A stretch of 61,639 bases of DNA, from positions 1-61,639 of the IMG/VR virus record IMGVR_UViG_3300045141_000205. One strand, written 5' to 3'. Below are positions 17,159 to 26,693 of this stretch, piece by piece. Position 1 is the stretch's first letter; each line of letters starts with the position of its first letter. The translations under genes and the position numbers were made by a program. Under the pieces are notes generated by a model. It searched no databases, was not told the DNA's origin, and was given only the letters and a program-made list of their open reading frames with translations. The stretch comes from a virus.

Positions 17159-20100
17159 CTAGACCAGTGTTTTCCACACCGTGCCGTCCCAGACCATCAT
17201 CGGCTGCTCCACCCAGGCTGAGCCGTTCCAGACCTTCACCGGCTTCTTCGTCCACTCATCACCGACCCAGATCTTCGGCTGACCACCGCGTGTGGCTACG
17301 GCCTTCACCGTCAGCGTCGAGTACCCGTACAGGGAGACCCTGGCCTGCTGGACCAGCCTGGCGGCAACGGTGGTCACCGACCTGGAGGCCAGGGTCACCG
17401 TCCCCACCCGCTCCCTGCCTCCCGCCACGAACAGGAACGAGGTCGTCACCAGGGGGACGGCAGAGATCCGGGTCACCATCGGTCCGACCACACTCAGCGT
17501 CGAGGAGGCGGTGAGCGCGAGGTCGGCAGAAAGGACGGCGAACCTGACAGCGGTCACCACGAGCGTGCTCTGGGTGGTCAGGGCGACACCACCCACGGCC
17601 TTCCTGTCCGTGGCGAGTGTCAACGTCGAGGTGCTGGCGAGCGTGACGGCACCAGGGGCGACCCGTACCCCTCCCACCGTCAGCGTCGAGGTGGCCGTCA
17701 TGGACACGGCGCCGGGGGTGGTGCGGACACCACCGGTGCTGATCAGCGTCGAGGTGCTGGTCAGGGCTACCGAGGCGAACCTCGTGACCGTGACAGCGGC
17801 ACCGCTGATCCGGCGCGAGGTGGAGGCGTTCGGGACACCGTCCCACACGCATCCGGGGGTGTCGCCGTCGAAGTAGGGCTCGACGGTCGGGCCGCTGGTG
17901 ACGATCAGCCCGTCGAACCAGGCCTGCTCGCCACCCACGACGCTGCCACCGGCGACGTACGCCCAGCCGATGATGTAGACGTAGTCGGTGCCCGGTGAGA
18001 CCACGAAGGTCTGCGAGATGGTCTGCCAGGAGTTGGCGGGCAGCCCGGTGTACAGATACCCCGACTGGGTGTCGACGGCGCCACCGGCAGCGGTCCTGGA
18101 GACCAGGTTCACCCGGCCCCGCCAGAGCGGCTGGTCGGCCATGATCTGGCAGGAGACGGTGATCGTCTCGCCCGGCGTGGCCCGGATGCGGTATGGGCTG
18201 GTTGATCCTGCTTGGGTCAGCGCCGGGCTACCGATGACGTTCCCCGGCGAACTGTCCCGCAGCGACTTGAACGACCGGGAGCCCGCGAACTTCGTGGTGT
18301 AGTCCCAGGACCCGGTGTAGGCACCGGAGGTGGTGGGGAAGCCGACCGCATCGTTCTCGAACGACGGGTCGAAGGTCCGGTTGGTCGCCAGCGTGGTGAC
18401 GACCCCGACCGACAGGGTGGAGGTGGCCGAGAGGGCCACTGCCGCCTGCTGCGCTGGTCTCTGGACCCCGGTGAGCAAGAGGGTGGAGGTGGCGGTCAGC
18501 GAGACCACGGCCCGCTGGGTGGGGGTCAGCCACTTGACCCGCAGGTAGTTCTCCACCTGCTGCCGGTCGTTGTCGATCAGCCGACGGTTGTAGACCAGGA
18601 CCTCGGCGACCTCGATGTCCATCGTCTCTGCGGAGGTGTTCTCGTAGCCGGAGATGCCCCAGCCGTTGAGCAGACCCTGTCCCGGACCGGGGGTGGTTTG
18701 CCCCATGAGCGCACCGTCGATGTAGAACCTGGTCCCACTCCCCATCGAGTCCGAGTCGGCCTCGTACATCCGCCACGGTCCAGGCGGTGTCCACATCCCC
18801 CAGGACTTCTCCGGACCGTCCACCCAGGCACCGTTGATGTAGGCCGTGTCCTTGCCGCTGGTGTGCATCCCGATCAGCAGGTTCGACGGTGGATACCGAG
18901 CAGTGAATGCTCGACCCACTCCCGGACCGATCCAGCGCACCAGATAGAGCAAGGTCCAGTCGTCCACCGGGTAGGGCCAGGTCGACTTGATCGAGCCCTC
19001 ACTGGTCCTGAACCGGACCAGGTTGAGGGAGTTGAGGGTGTTGACCGAGATCGTCGGAGGTGGGCTGTTGTCGTAGGTGAGCACCGGCCCCGAGCCCTTG
19101 TTCGGCCAGTCGTTGACACTCCCGCCGCCCGGCAGTGTCGAGGCATCCAGCCAGGTCACCAGGCCAGGCAGGATGTCCGGGGCGAAGGCCTGCTCCAGCC
19201 GAGCCGCGTTCACCATCAGCGTCACGGTCGCAACCAGTGGCACCAAGGCCTGCGCCGTCTGGGACCCCGCCAGCGCCAACGTGGACACAGCACCCAGCGA
19301 CACGACGGCGTTCTGGGTCCTGACCGCATCCACAGCCAGCGCGGAGGCAGCCGCCATCGAGACCGAGACCAGACGCAGGCGCTCCCCCGCGAGGCTCAGG
19401 GTCGAGGTCGAGGTCAGGCCGAGGGCCGAGGGCACGATGTTCGCCCCGGCCACTCCGGTGAGGCTCAGGGACGAGGTGACCACCATGGCCACCGACGCCT
19501 GCGGCGCCCGGACCGCACCCGGCGTCAGGATCGAGACGCCGGTCAGCGCCACGGTCACGTCCTGCTGGCGAGTGGCGACCACGGTCAGGGTGGAGACGGC
19601 TGTCAGCGCGGCTGAGCCGCCCTGGGCTCCCCGGACCCCGGCCACCGACAGGATCGAGAGCCCAACGAGCGGGACGGTTGCCTGTGCGGCACGGAGAGGA
19701 GCCGAGACAGCCAGGGTCGAGGTGGCTGTCAGCGCGACGACGGCGGTCTGGGTGACGCCCACCGGCGACACGTTCAGGTTGTCGATGGTCATCGTCGTGG
19801 TCGGCGTGGTGCTCGACCAGAACCCCGCCGACACCTTGACGACCACCGTGTCCGGGTCGAACGCCACCGGCAGGCTGCTGGTAGCCCGTGCGTACAGCAC
19901 CGTCCAGGTCGCTGGCTGCCCGGAGGGGCTGTACTCCCAGTAGGTGGTCCCGGCTGTCTCCCTGAGTTGCAGGAACCGGTGGGTGGAGTTGACGTACGGG
20001 ACGGTGCCGAACGACCCGAGGCCGGTGATGTTGGCGCTGATCTGACCCCCGCTGATGTACCACTGAATCTTGGAGGAGGCGCTGATGTTGTCCAGGATGA

Positions 20101-23100
20101 GCGGGAACGCCTCCCACGAGGTCAGCGCCTGGTTCCCGGCGTCGACGCACTCGATGAAGACCGACGAGTTCCGCAGCATGTACCGGTCGCCGTTGTCCAT
20201 GCCGACGTAGACCGTGGAGTTGACCGCTGGGGTGAACTGCACCCGTCCGCCCGTGAACGTCACCCCGGAGGCCCACGGATACCAGGGCGGCTGCCGCATC
20301 GTGGTGAACGGGTCGGACAGCGTGCTGATCGGGGCCTTGATGACGGCACCAGCGGCAGAGAAGGTCGAAGTGGCGGTCAGGGCCACAGCGGCCTGCTGCC
20401 CCCGGACCACAGCGGAGGTCAGGGTGGAGGTCGCGACCATGGGGATGGCACCGAAGACCGCCCGGTCACCGGTGAGGGCCAGGGTGCTGGTGGCCACCAG
20501 GGAAATCACCGGTAGGGGCTTGAGGAACCCCTCCCACATCGCCGCGTAGGCCGTTCCCCCCGAGGACACCCCGCTGTAGGTGACCGAGCCGGTGCTCGCC
20601 GGGATGTCGGTGTCGGCGATGATGCCGACGATGTTGGCGGGGGTGGCCACGCCCTGGTCGAACGAGGCCCGTGAGGTCAGCGGTGCGGAGACCGAGTAGG
20701 AGGCCGGGGACGCCACCTGCCGGAACACCGAGATGAACACCCCCAGCGCCAGCGGGTCGGTGTTGGTGGTGACGGGAGCCGAGTGGGTGCTGGTGGCACT
20801 GTTGCCCGTCTCGATCTGCCCCGTCTCGGCCACGAACGGCTTGTTCGGGTCCACACCCCGGTAGGCCAGCACGTAGGTCGACCACTGGGAGGCACTGGTC
20901 TGGACGGCGGTGGGCGCGGTCTCCGACGCCGAGGCTGCGACCTTGCCGTAGATCACCAACTCGACGCCTGCCGGGTCGACCTCGATGTCGGTCTGGTCCT
21001 CGATCAGGGTCCAGCCCTGACCGCTCGGCTGGGAGGTCAGCGGGTTGGTCGACGCCTGCCCGCCGTTGTTCTTGAACAGCACCGCCAGCAGGTAGTCGTT
21101 CTTCGCGTAGCCGACAGGCATGCTGAACGTGATGCCAGCCACGTTGCCGGTGGCCCGGCTGGACACGGCCACGAATGACGACGGCAACTGCGCACCACCG
21201 GCGATGGACCCCTTGACCGTCAGGGTGGAGGTCGCCGTCAGTGTCACGGACGCCTGCTGGACCCCCTTGTTGAGGTACTCGATCGCGGCAGACCCGGAGG
21301 CGTTGGGCGTCCCCTGGAACGAGAACTGGTTGCCAGCAGTGCCGACATAGGCGGGAGCCGTGGTGGAGGCGATCGTCTCCCAGGCGCTGCCGACGGCACT
21401 GCGCTCGAAGTAGACGGTCCCGGCAGCCTCACGGAGCGCCAGGTACGGCTTCGCCGGGTCCCATGCGACCGAGAAGTTCAGGGACGGGGTGCCGCCGACG
21501 ATCTGCTGGCAGGTGATGGTGCTGGCGGTGACGTTGAAGGAGAGGTAGTTGTTGGCATCGACCTGGAACCCGCAGAGCAGGCTCCCGGAGGTGAAGGTCT
21601 GGGCGACCCTCCAGAAGACACGGGCTCCGGTCAGCGAGTAGCGGGTGGCGGTGATCCCGGAGGATGCCGAGATGCCGCCGCCCAGGGTGAGCCGGTCGGG
21701 GGTGGCAGTGGCGGGTCCGGCCATCGCCCACTCGTAGGCGGTGAAGTCCTGGGGGATCACGGTGACGCTGGGCACGATCGAGGTGCTCAGGGACTCGATC
21801 CGGGTGAAGCCCTGCGGGGCGCCCAACCCACTCTGGGTGTCGAACTGGAGGTAGTTCGCGACCACCGAGGGGGACCCACTGCCGGAGGTCCAGAACGTCT
21901 CCCAGGCACCAGGCTGACCGCTGACGGACCGCTCGAAGTAGACGACGCCCCCGGACTCCCGGAACGACAGGAACTGCTTGGCCGGGTCCCAGGGGACGGA
22001 GCCAGATGCTGTCCGGTTGGACCCCTTCCAGTAAGCGGCCACCAACCTGGACGGGTTGCCCGTGAGCACCCACTGCACCTGGTCGCTGGTCCCGATCAAG
22101 GACGCCGTGAAGAGGGTGTCCTGGGTCTGGCCAGGGACCGAGGTGACCTGCCAGTACAGCCGGGCGCCGGTCAGGTCGTACTGGCTGAGGGTCAGGTCAT
22201 GCGGGTCGTTCCAGGTGGCGTCCTGCTCGATGAAGGTGGTGCTGTACCTGGAGCCGCTACCGACAGAAGGATGTGACCAGTCCAGGTTGGTGAAGTCCTT
22301 GGGGATCAAGGTGACGCTGGCCATGACCGGGGTGTTCAGGGACTCGATCCGGGTGAACCCCTGCGGGGCGCCGGAGTTGCCCTGGGTCTCGAACCACAGA
22401 ACGCCCGTGTTCACCACAGGGATCGCACTGGTGGAGGTGAAGGACGTGACCCAGGTGCCGGGCTGACCGGTGGCGGAGCGCTCGAAGTAGACGATGCCTC
22501 CGCTCTCCCGGATCGACAGGTAGGGCATGGTCGGGTCCCAGGGCACCGAGGGGCCGTAGGTCCAGACGTTGGCCTTCGCGTAGGAGGGGGTCAACGCGGA
22601 CGGGCCGCCCTGGATCGTCCATTCCAGCCGGTTCGTGTTCAGGGTCTGGGGCGTGCCGAACTGGAAGGAGACGGTGGTGTCCTGGGTCTGGTCGGGGACC
22701 GAGGTGACCTTCCAGAACACCCGGGCACCGGTCAGGTCGTAGGTGCTCTTGGTGTAGTCGTCCGGGATGTCCCAGGTGGCGTCCTGCTCGATGAAGGTGG
22801 TGCTGTACCTGGTCAGGCCCTGGACGGCGTAGTCGTGCGCCCAGTCGCCAGCGGTGAAGTCCTGGGGGATCTCGGTGACGCTGGCTGACTTGACGATCCT
22901 GATCTGCGGCGACGACGGATAGGTCATCCCTGTCGTCGCGCCGTTGCGGAGCACCCGGAACCACAGCAGGGTGTCAGGGGTCAGGTCGGCGGCCTTGAGG
23001 GTCAGCGAGTACAGCAGTTCGGTGCATCCGGACGCCGCCCAGCCGACGTCATCGGCGAGTCCGTCCTTGGAGACCTTGCCCGGGCCGAAGGTGCCGGTGC

Positions 23101-23890
23101 CACCCGTCAGACGACGGGTGGTCGGGGCGGCATCGGTCAGGCTCGGGGAGGCGTAGGGGACGGCGTTGCTCCCACCGGTGGTGTAGACCTCGAAAAGCGA
23201 GTCCTGCGAGGCGTTGGCGTGCCAGGCATAGTCGTAGTAGATGAGGTTTCCGGGGTGGGTGGGCGCCGTGTTGTCGATCCCGAACGAGATCGTGTTGCTG
23301 CCCGGCGTGTTGTTGTTGGTCAGAGCGAGGCAGTAGGGAGTTCCCGAGACCAGCATGTAGGGGTCGAAGTCGAAGTACACCCACCCACGGGTGGTGGGGA
23401 GATTGACGGCCTGCATCAACTGCTTCGACTGCGCCACCTGGTTCTGTGGGGTGCCGGTCGACCCGAACACGTTCTTGTGGGTGTAAAGGACGGCCTGGAG
23501 GTTGCCGACCGGGGTGCCTGTCTTGCTCAGCCAGAACCCGGCCCGGGACAGCGGGGTACCGGTCCCTATGAACGTCTGTCCGTAGTTCGGCAGGTTGGAG
23601 TCCAGGAAGACCGACGCGCTGTAGTTGCTGCTCGGGTAGGTGTCCACCAGCACGGAGGCAGACGAGGGCATGACGTTGATGTACGGGTTCTGGCCCTTTG
23701 CCACCTGCAACTGCCAGTCGTCGGTGGCAGGAACTGCAACCCCAGCCGTCTCCTGGAGCCGGATTCTGAGCCCGAGGCTCACGTCCCCGTTGGTGAGGTC
23801 GACATTCAACACAGCGGACTGGGGACCGAGGGCAGCAGCCCCCGCCTCGGTGCCGTCGGCGTAGAACCCGTATGCCGCCTGAGTAACCAT
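17159..23890 (-). CDS. Giant 2243-aa modular tail adhesin
   Basis: This is the largest gene in the window. An N-terminal beta-rich domain (about 1-330) is followed by three tandem lectin-like modules (about 340-527, 527-710, 710-880), each starting near IPQDFT/IPKDFT and containing VYFERS. A separate beta domain covers about 895-1130, a fourth lectin-like module about 1187-1374, a LamG-like module about 1555-1790 that is also found in the 513-aa adhesin, and a carbohydrate-binding-like domain about 1840-2030. Between modules lie roughly 20-residue repeats of the type LTATSTLTV. The C-terminus repeats VWNGSAWVE-like units. The architecture suits a long receptor-binding fibre or baseplate spike. 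No catalytic site is recognised. Confidence 0.88.
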   Translation of the reverse strand: MVTQAAYGFYADGTEAGAAALGPQSAVLNVDLTNGDVSLGLRIRLQETAGVAVPATDDWQLQVAKGQNPYINVMPSSASVLVDTYPSSNYSASVFLDSNLPNYGQTFIGTGTPLSRAGFWLSKTGTPVGNLQAVLYTHKNVFGSTGTPQNQVAQSKQLMQAVNLPTTRGWVYFDFDPYMLVSGTPYCLALTNNNTPGSNTISFGIDNTAPTHPGNLIYYDYAWHANASQDSLFEVYTTGGSNAVPYASPSLTDAAPTTRRLTGGTGTFGPGKVSKDGLADDVGWAASGCTELLYSLTLKAADLTPDTLLWFRVLRNGATTGMTYPSSPQIRIVKSASVTEIPQDFTAGDWAHDYAVQGLTRYSTTFIEQDATWDIPDDYTKSTYDLTGARVFWKVTSVPDQTQDTTVSFQFGTPQTLNTNRLEWTIQGGPSALTPSYAKANVWTYGPSVPWDPTMPYLSIRESGGIVYFERSATGQPGTWVTSFTSTSAIPVVNTGVLWFETQGNSGAPQGFTRIESLNTPVMASVTLIPKDFTNLDWSHPSVGSGSRYSTTFIEQDATWNDPHDLTLSQYDLTGARLYWQVTSVPGQTQDTLFTASLIGTSDQVQWVLTGNPSRLVAAYWKGSNRTASGSVPWDPAKQFLSFRESGGVVYFERSVSGQPGAWETFWTSGSGSPSVVANYLQFDTQSGLGAPQGFTRIESLSTSIVPSVTVIPQDFTAYEWAMAGPATATPDRLTLGGGISASSGITATRYSLTGARVFWRVAQTFTSGSLLCGFQVDANNYLSFNVTASTITCQQIVGGTPSLNFSVAWDPAKPYLALREAAGTVYFERSAVGSAWETIASTTAPAYVGTAGNQFSFQGTPNASGSAAIEYLNKGVQQASVTLTATSTLTVKGSIAGGAQLPSSFVAVSSRATGNVAGITFSMPVGYAKNDYLLAVLFKNNGGQASTNPLTSQPSGQGWTLIEDQTDIEVDPAGVELVIYGKVAASASETAPTAVQTSASQWSTYVLAYRGVDPNKPFVAETGQIETGNSATSTHSAPVTTNTDPLALGVFISVFRQVASPASYSVSAPLTSRASFDQGVATPANIVGIIADTDIPASTGSVTYSGVSSGGTAYAAMWEGFLKPLPVISLVATSTLALTGDRAVFGAIPMVATSTLTSAVVRGQQAAVALTATSTFSAAGAVIKAPISTLSDPFTTMRQPPWYPWASGVTFTGGRVQFTPAVNSTVYVGMDNGDRYMLRNSSVFIECVDAGNQALTSWEAFPLILDNISASSKIQWYISGGQISANITGLGSFGTVPYVNSTHRFLQLRETAGTTYWEYSPSGQPATWTVLYARATSSLPVAFDPDTVVVKVSAGFWSSTTPTTTMTIDNLNVSPVGVTQTAVVALTATSTLAVSAPLRAAQATVPLVGLSILSVAGVRGAQGGSAALTAVSTLTVVATRQQDVTVALTGVSILTPGAVRAPQASVAMVVTSSLSLTGVAGANIVPSALGLTSTSTLSLAGERLRLVSVSMAAASALAVDAVRTQNAVVSLGAVSTLALAGSQTAQALVPLVATVTLMVNAARLEQAFAPDILPGLVTWLDASTLPGGGSVNDWPNKGSGPVLTYDNSPPPTISVNTLNSLNLVRFRTSEGSIKSTWPYPVDDWTLLYLVRWIGPGVGRAFTARYPPSNLLIGMHTSGKDTAYINGAWVDGPEKSWGMWTPPGPWRMYEADSDSMGSGTRFYIDGALMGQTTPGPGQGLLNGWGISGYENTSAETMDIEVAEVLVYNRRLIDNDRQQVENYLRVKWLTPTQRAVVSLTATSTLLLTGVQRPAQQAAVALSATSTLSVGVVTTLATNRTFDPSFENDAVGFPTTSGAYTGSWDYTTKFAGSRSFKSLRDSSPGNVIGSPALTQAGSTSPYRIRATPGETITVSCQIMADQPLWRGRVNLVSRTAAGGAVDTQSGYLYTGLPANSWQTISQTFVVSPGTDYVYIIGWAYVAGGSVVGGEQAWFDGLIVTSGPTVEPYFDGDTPGCVWDGVPNASTSRRISGAAVTVTRFASVALTSTSTLISTGGVRTTPGAVSMTATSTLTVGGVRVAPGAVTLASTSTLTLATDRKAVGGVALTTQSTLVVTAVRFAVLSADLALTASSTLSVVGPMVTRISAVPLVTTSFLFVAGGRERVGTVTLASRSVTTVAARLVQQARVSLYGYSTLTVKAVATRGGQPKIWVGDEWTKKPVKVWNGSAWVEQPMMVWDGTVWKTLV

Positions 23891-23916
23891 CAGTCACCCC
23901 TCTCTCGGGGTGGCGG

Positions 23917-24318
23917 TCAGGCCAGTGCGGAGGTGATCGCTCCGGAGGCGAAGGACAGGGTGTCACCGGCAGCCATGCTCTTGGAGGCCGCCAGGCTGCC
24001 GTACTCCATGCGCCGGAAGGAGCCACCGCCCTCCCAGATGTCCACCGAGGTCACCGTCTCCGCACGCGGGTAGTTGGTCACCTGGGCGACGGCGTTGGTG
24101 GCCTGGGACCCGGCAGCCGCAGCACCCCAGGACAGGGTGATCCGACCACCCGTGCCAGCGACGTAGCCGCCACCGGTGCCCACCTCGGTACCGGCTGCGG
24201 TGGCATTGCCGACGGCAGTGTTGATCGACATCTTGCTGCCACCGGTCAGCACGGCAGGAGCGGCCCCACCGTGCATCCAGGTGAGCAACTCGTTGGCCCT
24301 GGTCTGGTCGAGCGCCAT
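23917..24318 (-). CDS. Small Gly/Ala-rich tail protein
   Basis: A 133-aa protein starts at an ATG after AAGGAGAA. The composition is rich in Gly, Ala and Thr with beta-like alternation, containing TWMHGGAAPAVLTGGS near the start and a VDIWEGGGSFRRMEYG stretch near residue 95. The length and look resemble small minor tail proteins that sit next to large adhesins in actinobacteriophages. The function is unknown; a role in attaching the 2243-aa adhesin is inferred from adjacency. Confidence 0.78.
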   Translation of the reverse strand: MALDQTRANELLTWMHGGAAPAVLTGGSKMSINTAVGNATAAGTEVGTGGGYVAGTGGRITLSWGAAAAGSQATNAVAQVTNYPRAETVTSVDIWEGGGSFRRMEYGSLAASKSMAAGDTLSFASGAITSALA

Positions 24319-24319
24319 C

Positions 24320-24646
24320 TCACTTCTCCTTCGTCAGGTGGGCCAGGAGGTCATCGCCCCGCAGGGTCTTGGCGCCCTTGGTCACTTGGTCGCAGGTGCC
24401 GTCCGGGCACCCGGCCTCTCGGCAGCAGTCCATGTGCCGCATGATCGTGCTGCTGTCCTGGATGTGGGTGACCACGGCTTCGATCGTGGCCGCGTCCCCG
24501 GTCCTCTTAGCGCCCTCGATCATCTTGACGGCGATCTCGGAGTCGGTCGACCCATCGCCCACCGCATATGCGAAGACGTGTCGCGGGTCGGTGTCGACCT
24601 TTCCGCACACGTCGCACCCGCGCATCGGGCGTGCCTCGTCTGCCAT
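24320..24646 (-). CDS. Small Cys-rich protein in the baseplate gene cluster
   Basis: The ATG after GAGGAGA gives 108 aa; the longer frame upstream is a shadow. Two cysteine groups are visible: CDVCGKVDTDPRHV near residue 11, and CCREAGCPDGTC near residue 77. Together they could bind one or two metal ions. The middle is helical. The ending LAHLTKEK is basic. It lies one base from the next gene's start. I do not recognise the family. Confidence 0.78.
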   Translation of the reverse strand: MADEARPMRGCDVCGKVDTDPRHVFAYAVGDGSTDSEIAVKMIEGAKRTGDAATIEAVVTHIQDSSTIMRHMDCCREAGCPDGTCDQVTKGAKTLRGDDLLAHLTKEK

Positions 24647-24659
24647 GGCTGTGCTCTCC

Positions 24660-25253
24660 TCAGGTGGTGTCGACCCAGATGTCGTTGGTGTCCGGGTTCG
24701 GGGGTGCTGCGATGCTGACCGTAAACCTGCTGGAGCCCTGGATCGCAGGAACGGTGGAGTAGACCCAGATGTCGTCGGGCATGGGGCCGGAGGGCGCGGC
24801 TGGGCCGACGGTGATCTTGCTGGTGCTCCCGGCCATGGACACCCCGGTGCCAGGCTCCCCGGTGACCACGATCTGGTCGGTGTCGATCCAGATGGCGCCC
24901 TCGTCGGCCACGGTCGGCTCGTACGGCTGCTCGTAGACCTCGACCGCACCCTCCGGTCCTTCCGGCCCCTCGGGTCCTGGTGGACCTCGCAGCCCGCTGT
25001 CGCTCAAGACTAAAAAATCTGCTCCGCCGAGGGAGTCGGTGACCTGGGTGGCCATCTCCTCGTCGAAGATCAAAACATCTGCCTCTTCCTCGACCAGGGT
25101 CAGCAGCAGGTCCCCGTCGAAGACCAGCACCGAGATCACCTGGCGCTCGGTCAGGTACGGCGCCACCGGCTCGTCGATCACCAGCAGGTCTCCGGGCACC
25201 GACCGACTGCCCACCGCCGTGGGGTCGAAGTCGTCGATGATCAGGGTGCTCAT
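24660..25253 (-). CDS. Minor tail protein with short collagen-like linker
   Basis: A 197-aa protein overlaps the upstream stop by ATGA. The first 85 residues are strikingly acidic and hydrophobic with repeated short strands (LLVIDE, VLVFDGDLLL, VLIFDEE, FLVLSD). A short collagen run follows ([17 protein letters not shown], about 88-104). The C-terminal part has two similar segments, GAIWIDTDQIV and NDIWVDTT, which look like repeated beta hairpins of fibre tips. It probably belongs to the baseplate or fibre assembly. Confidence 0.78.
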   Translation of the reverse strand: MSTLIIDDFDPTAVGSRSVPGDLLVIDEPVAPYLTERQVISVLVFDGDLLLTLVEEEADVLIFDEEMATQVTDSLGGADFLVLSDSGLRGPPGPEGPEGPEGAVEVYEQPYEPTVADEGAIWIDTDQIVVTGEPGTGVSMAGSTSKITVGPAAPSGPMPDDIWVYSTVPAIQGSSRFTVSIAAPPNPDTNDIWVDTT

Positions 25254-25702
25254 GGCCCCACCGACGCATCGTCGCGGGTGACGGCGGGCGAGATGTTGGC
25301 GTTGCCCTCCAGCAGCCGGTGCTCGATCTCACCGGGGTCGTAGACCTTGAGGTCGTAGACGCCGTAGGTGATGTCCAGCAGGTCGGTGTCAGCGGCTGAG
25401 AGCAGGATGTCGACCCGCCCGTTGGTGGTGTCGGGGTCAGCGCCCGGGTTGTCGGGGTCGAGCCCGAAGACGATCAGGCCGTTCTCGGTGGTGGCGGTGA
25501 TGATCGCATCGGACTCCACCGACTCCCTGATCTGCATCCGGCCCCTCCAGCCGGTCAGGTCGTAGGGGAGGCCGGGCACCGGCTTGCCGTTGGAGTCCCG
25601 GACGATGTTCCCGCCGATGTCCTTCTGGGGGTGGTACCAGAAGAAGCCACGGCTGAACGTGGCGCCCTGCTCGATGTAGAGATCACGCTTGGCTGCTGTC
25701 AT
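25250..25702 (-). CDS. Baseplate/tail protein with Ig-like beta fold pattern
   Basis: A 150-aa protein starts at an ATG after GGAGGTGA. The pattern YIEQGATFSRGFFWY, then DLTGWRGRMQIRES, then an ILLSAADTDLL segment and YGVYDLKVYD resembles small tail or baseplate-attached beta-sandwich proteins common in actinobacterial and other phages. It sits between two unassigned tail genes. Structure and function are inferred from the strand pattern only. Confidence 0.8.
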   Translation of the reverse strand: MTAAKRDLYIEQGATFSRGFFWYHPQKDIGGNIVRDSNGKPVPGLPYDLTGWRGRMQIRESVESDAIITATTENGLIVFGLDPDNPGADPDTTNGRVDILLSAADTDLLDITYGVYDLKVYDPGEIEHRLLEGNANISPAVTRDDASVGP

Positions 25703-25727
25703 CGGTACTCACCTCCACCCAGCATCC

Positions 25728-26693
25728 TTAGTACCAACGAGACCAATACCGGGGCCTAGCGGCCACGCTGCCTGCTATGCGCGTCGGCCCGTACCGGCCA
25801 TAGACCCCACCGGAGACCAGCACCGCAGGCCGCCCCAGTCCCATGTTGGCGATCTTGAACGTCTCCAACTGCTTGGCGAGCATTCCCTCCTCGCCGCCGT
25901 TCGGGCCGCCGTAGAGGACCTCCTGCCAGCGCTGCATGTAGTCGCGCCGGTCCAGCCTGGACACAGCCCCGGAGCCCATGAAGTTCGGCTGCTCGACGTA
26001 GGAGCGGACCAGGTGCTTGAGCGACTCCACCCAGGTGGCGGTCTCCAGCAGCGGTCCCCACGACTCGACCGGGAAGGTGCCGCCGCCCTGGCCGTCGTTG
26101 ATGGTGTAGGTCGAGAACGGCTGGGCGGCGGTGTTCAACCGGCCCACCGCGATCTGCATCAACTGGGCCACCCGGCCCCGCCCGAAGTGGGTCTGGAAGT
26201 AGGTCTGGAGGTGCGGGCCTCCGGTGGGGTGGTCGAACAGGTCGGCCACCCTGACCCACACCGAGTCCACGATGTCCTTCATCGCCGGAGCCAGCGAGTC
26301 GTACTCGGGGGCGGACTGCCCGATCATGGCGTAGGTCTGGTACCGCTGGTCCTCGCCGTCGATCTGGTAGGTCCACAGCAGGGTGTAGAGGCCCACCACG
26401 GCGCTCTCAGAGGCGTCCAGGGCCGTCTCGTAGGTGCCGACGGCCACATGGTCCACCTCCCGCGTGAAGACGGTCCTGGGGGCCGTCTTGGAGGCGTCAG
26501 CAGGGTTGGGTGCGTCCTCCTGGACCAGGGAGAGGAAGACTCCCGAGCCGAATACTCCTGGGGTCGTCGGGTCCTCGACCCCCAGGTCCGCGTCCCCGGG
26601 CACCCCGTCCTTGTGGATGACAAGGCCCAGCACATCAGTCGCATATTGCGAGATGTACTGACGCTCGCGGTAGTCGGCGGGGAGCGAGAGCAT
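25728..26693 (-). CDS. Baseplate-region structural protein of unknown family
   Basis: The start chosen is the ATG in the TGATG overlap with the preceding gene, giving 321 aa (MLSLPADYRERQYISQYATD). The N-terminal half alternates short strands and a stretch (TYETALDASESAVVGLYTLL) typical of a beta domain. The middle is helical, and the C-terminus is rich in Arg and Tyr (RPRYWSRWY). A 'RQYISQYATD' opening suggests attachment to another tail component. No enzymatic motif is visible. Baseplate is inferred from the surrounding tail genes. Confidence 0.77.
   Translation of the reverse strand: MLSLPADYRERQYISQYATDVLGLVIHKDGVPGDADLGVEDPTTPGVFGSGVFLSLVQEDAPNPADASKTAPRTVFTREVDHVAVGTYETALDASESAVVGLYTLLWTYQIDGEDQRYQTYAMIGQSAPEYDSLAPAMKDIVDSVWVRVADLFDHPTGGPHLQTYFQTHFGRGRVAQLMQIAVGRLNTAAQPFSTYTINDGQGGGTFPVESWGPLLETATWVESLKHLVRSYVEQPNFMGSGAVSRLDRRDYMQRWQEVLYGGPNGGEEGMLAKQLETFKIANMGLGRPAVLVSGGVYGRYGPTRIAGSVAARPRYWSRWY

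Noticed and set aside
23880-23915. Possible thirteenth copy of the element before the 2243-aa adhesin
   Set aside because: CTGACC and GAGAGGGGTGA are present just before the start, but the TGCTGTC block is missing and spacing does not fit; it may be a decayed copy.
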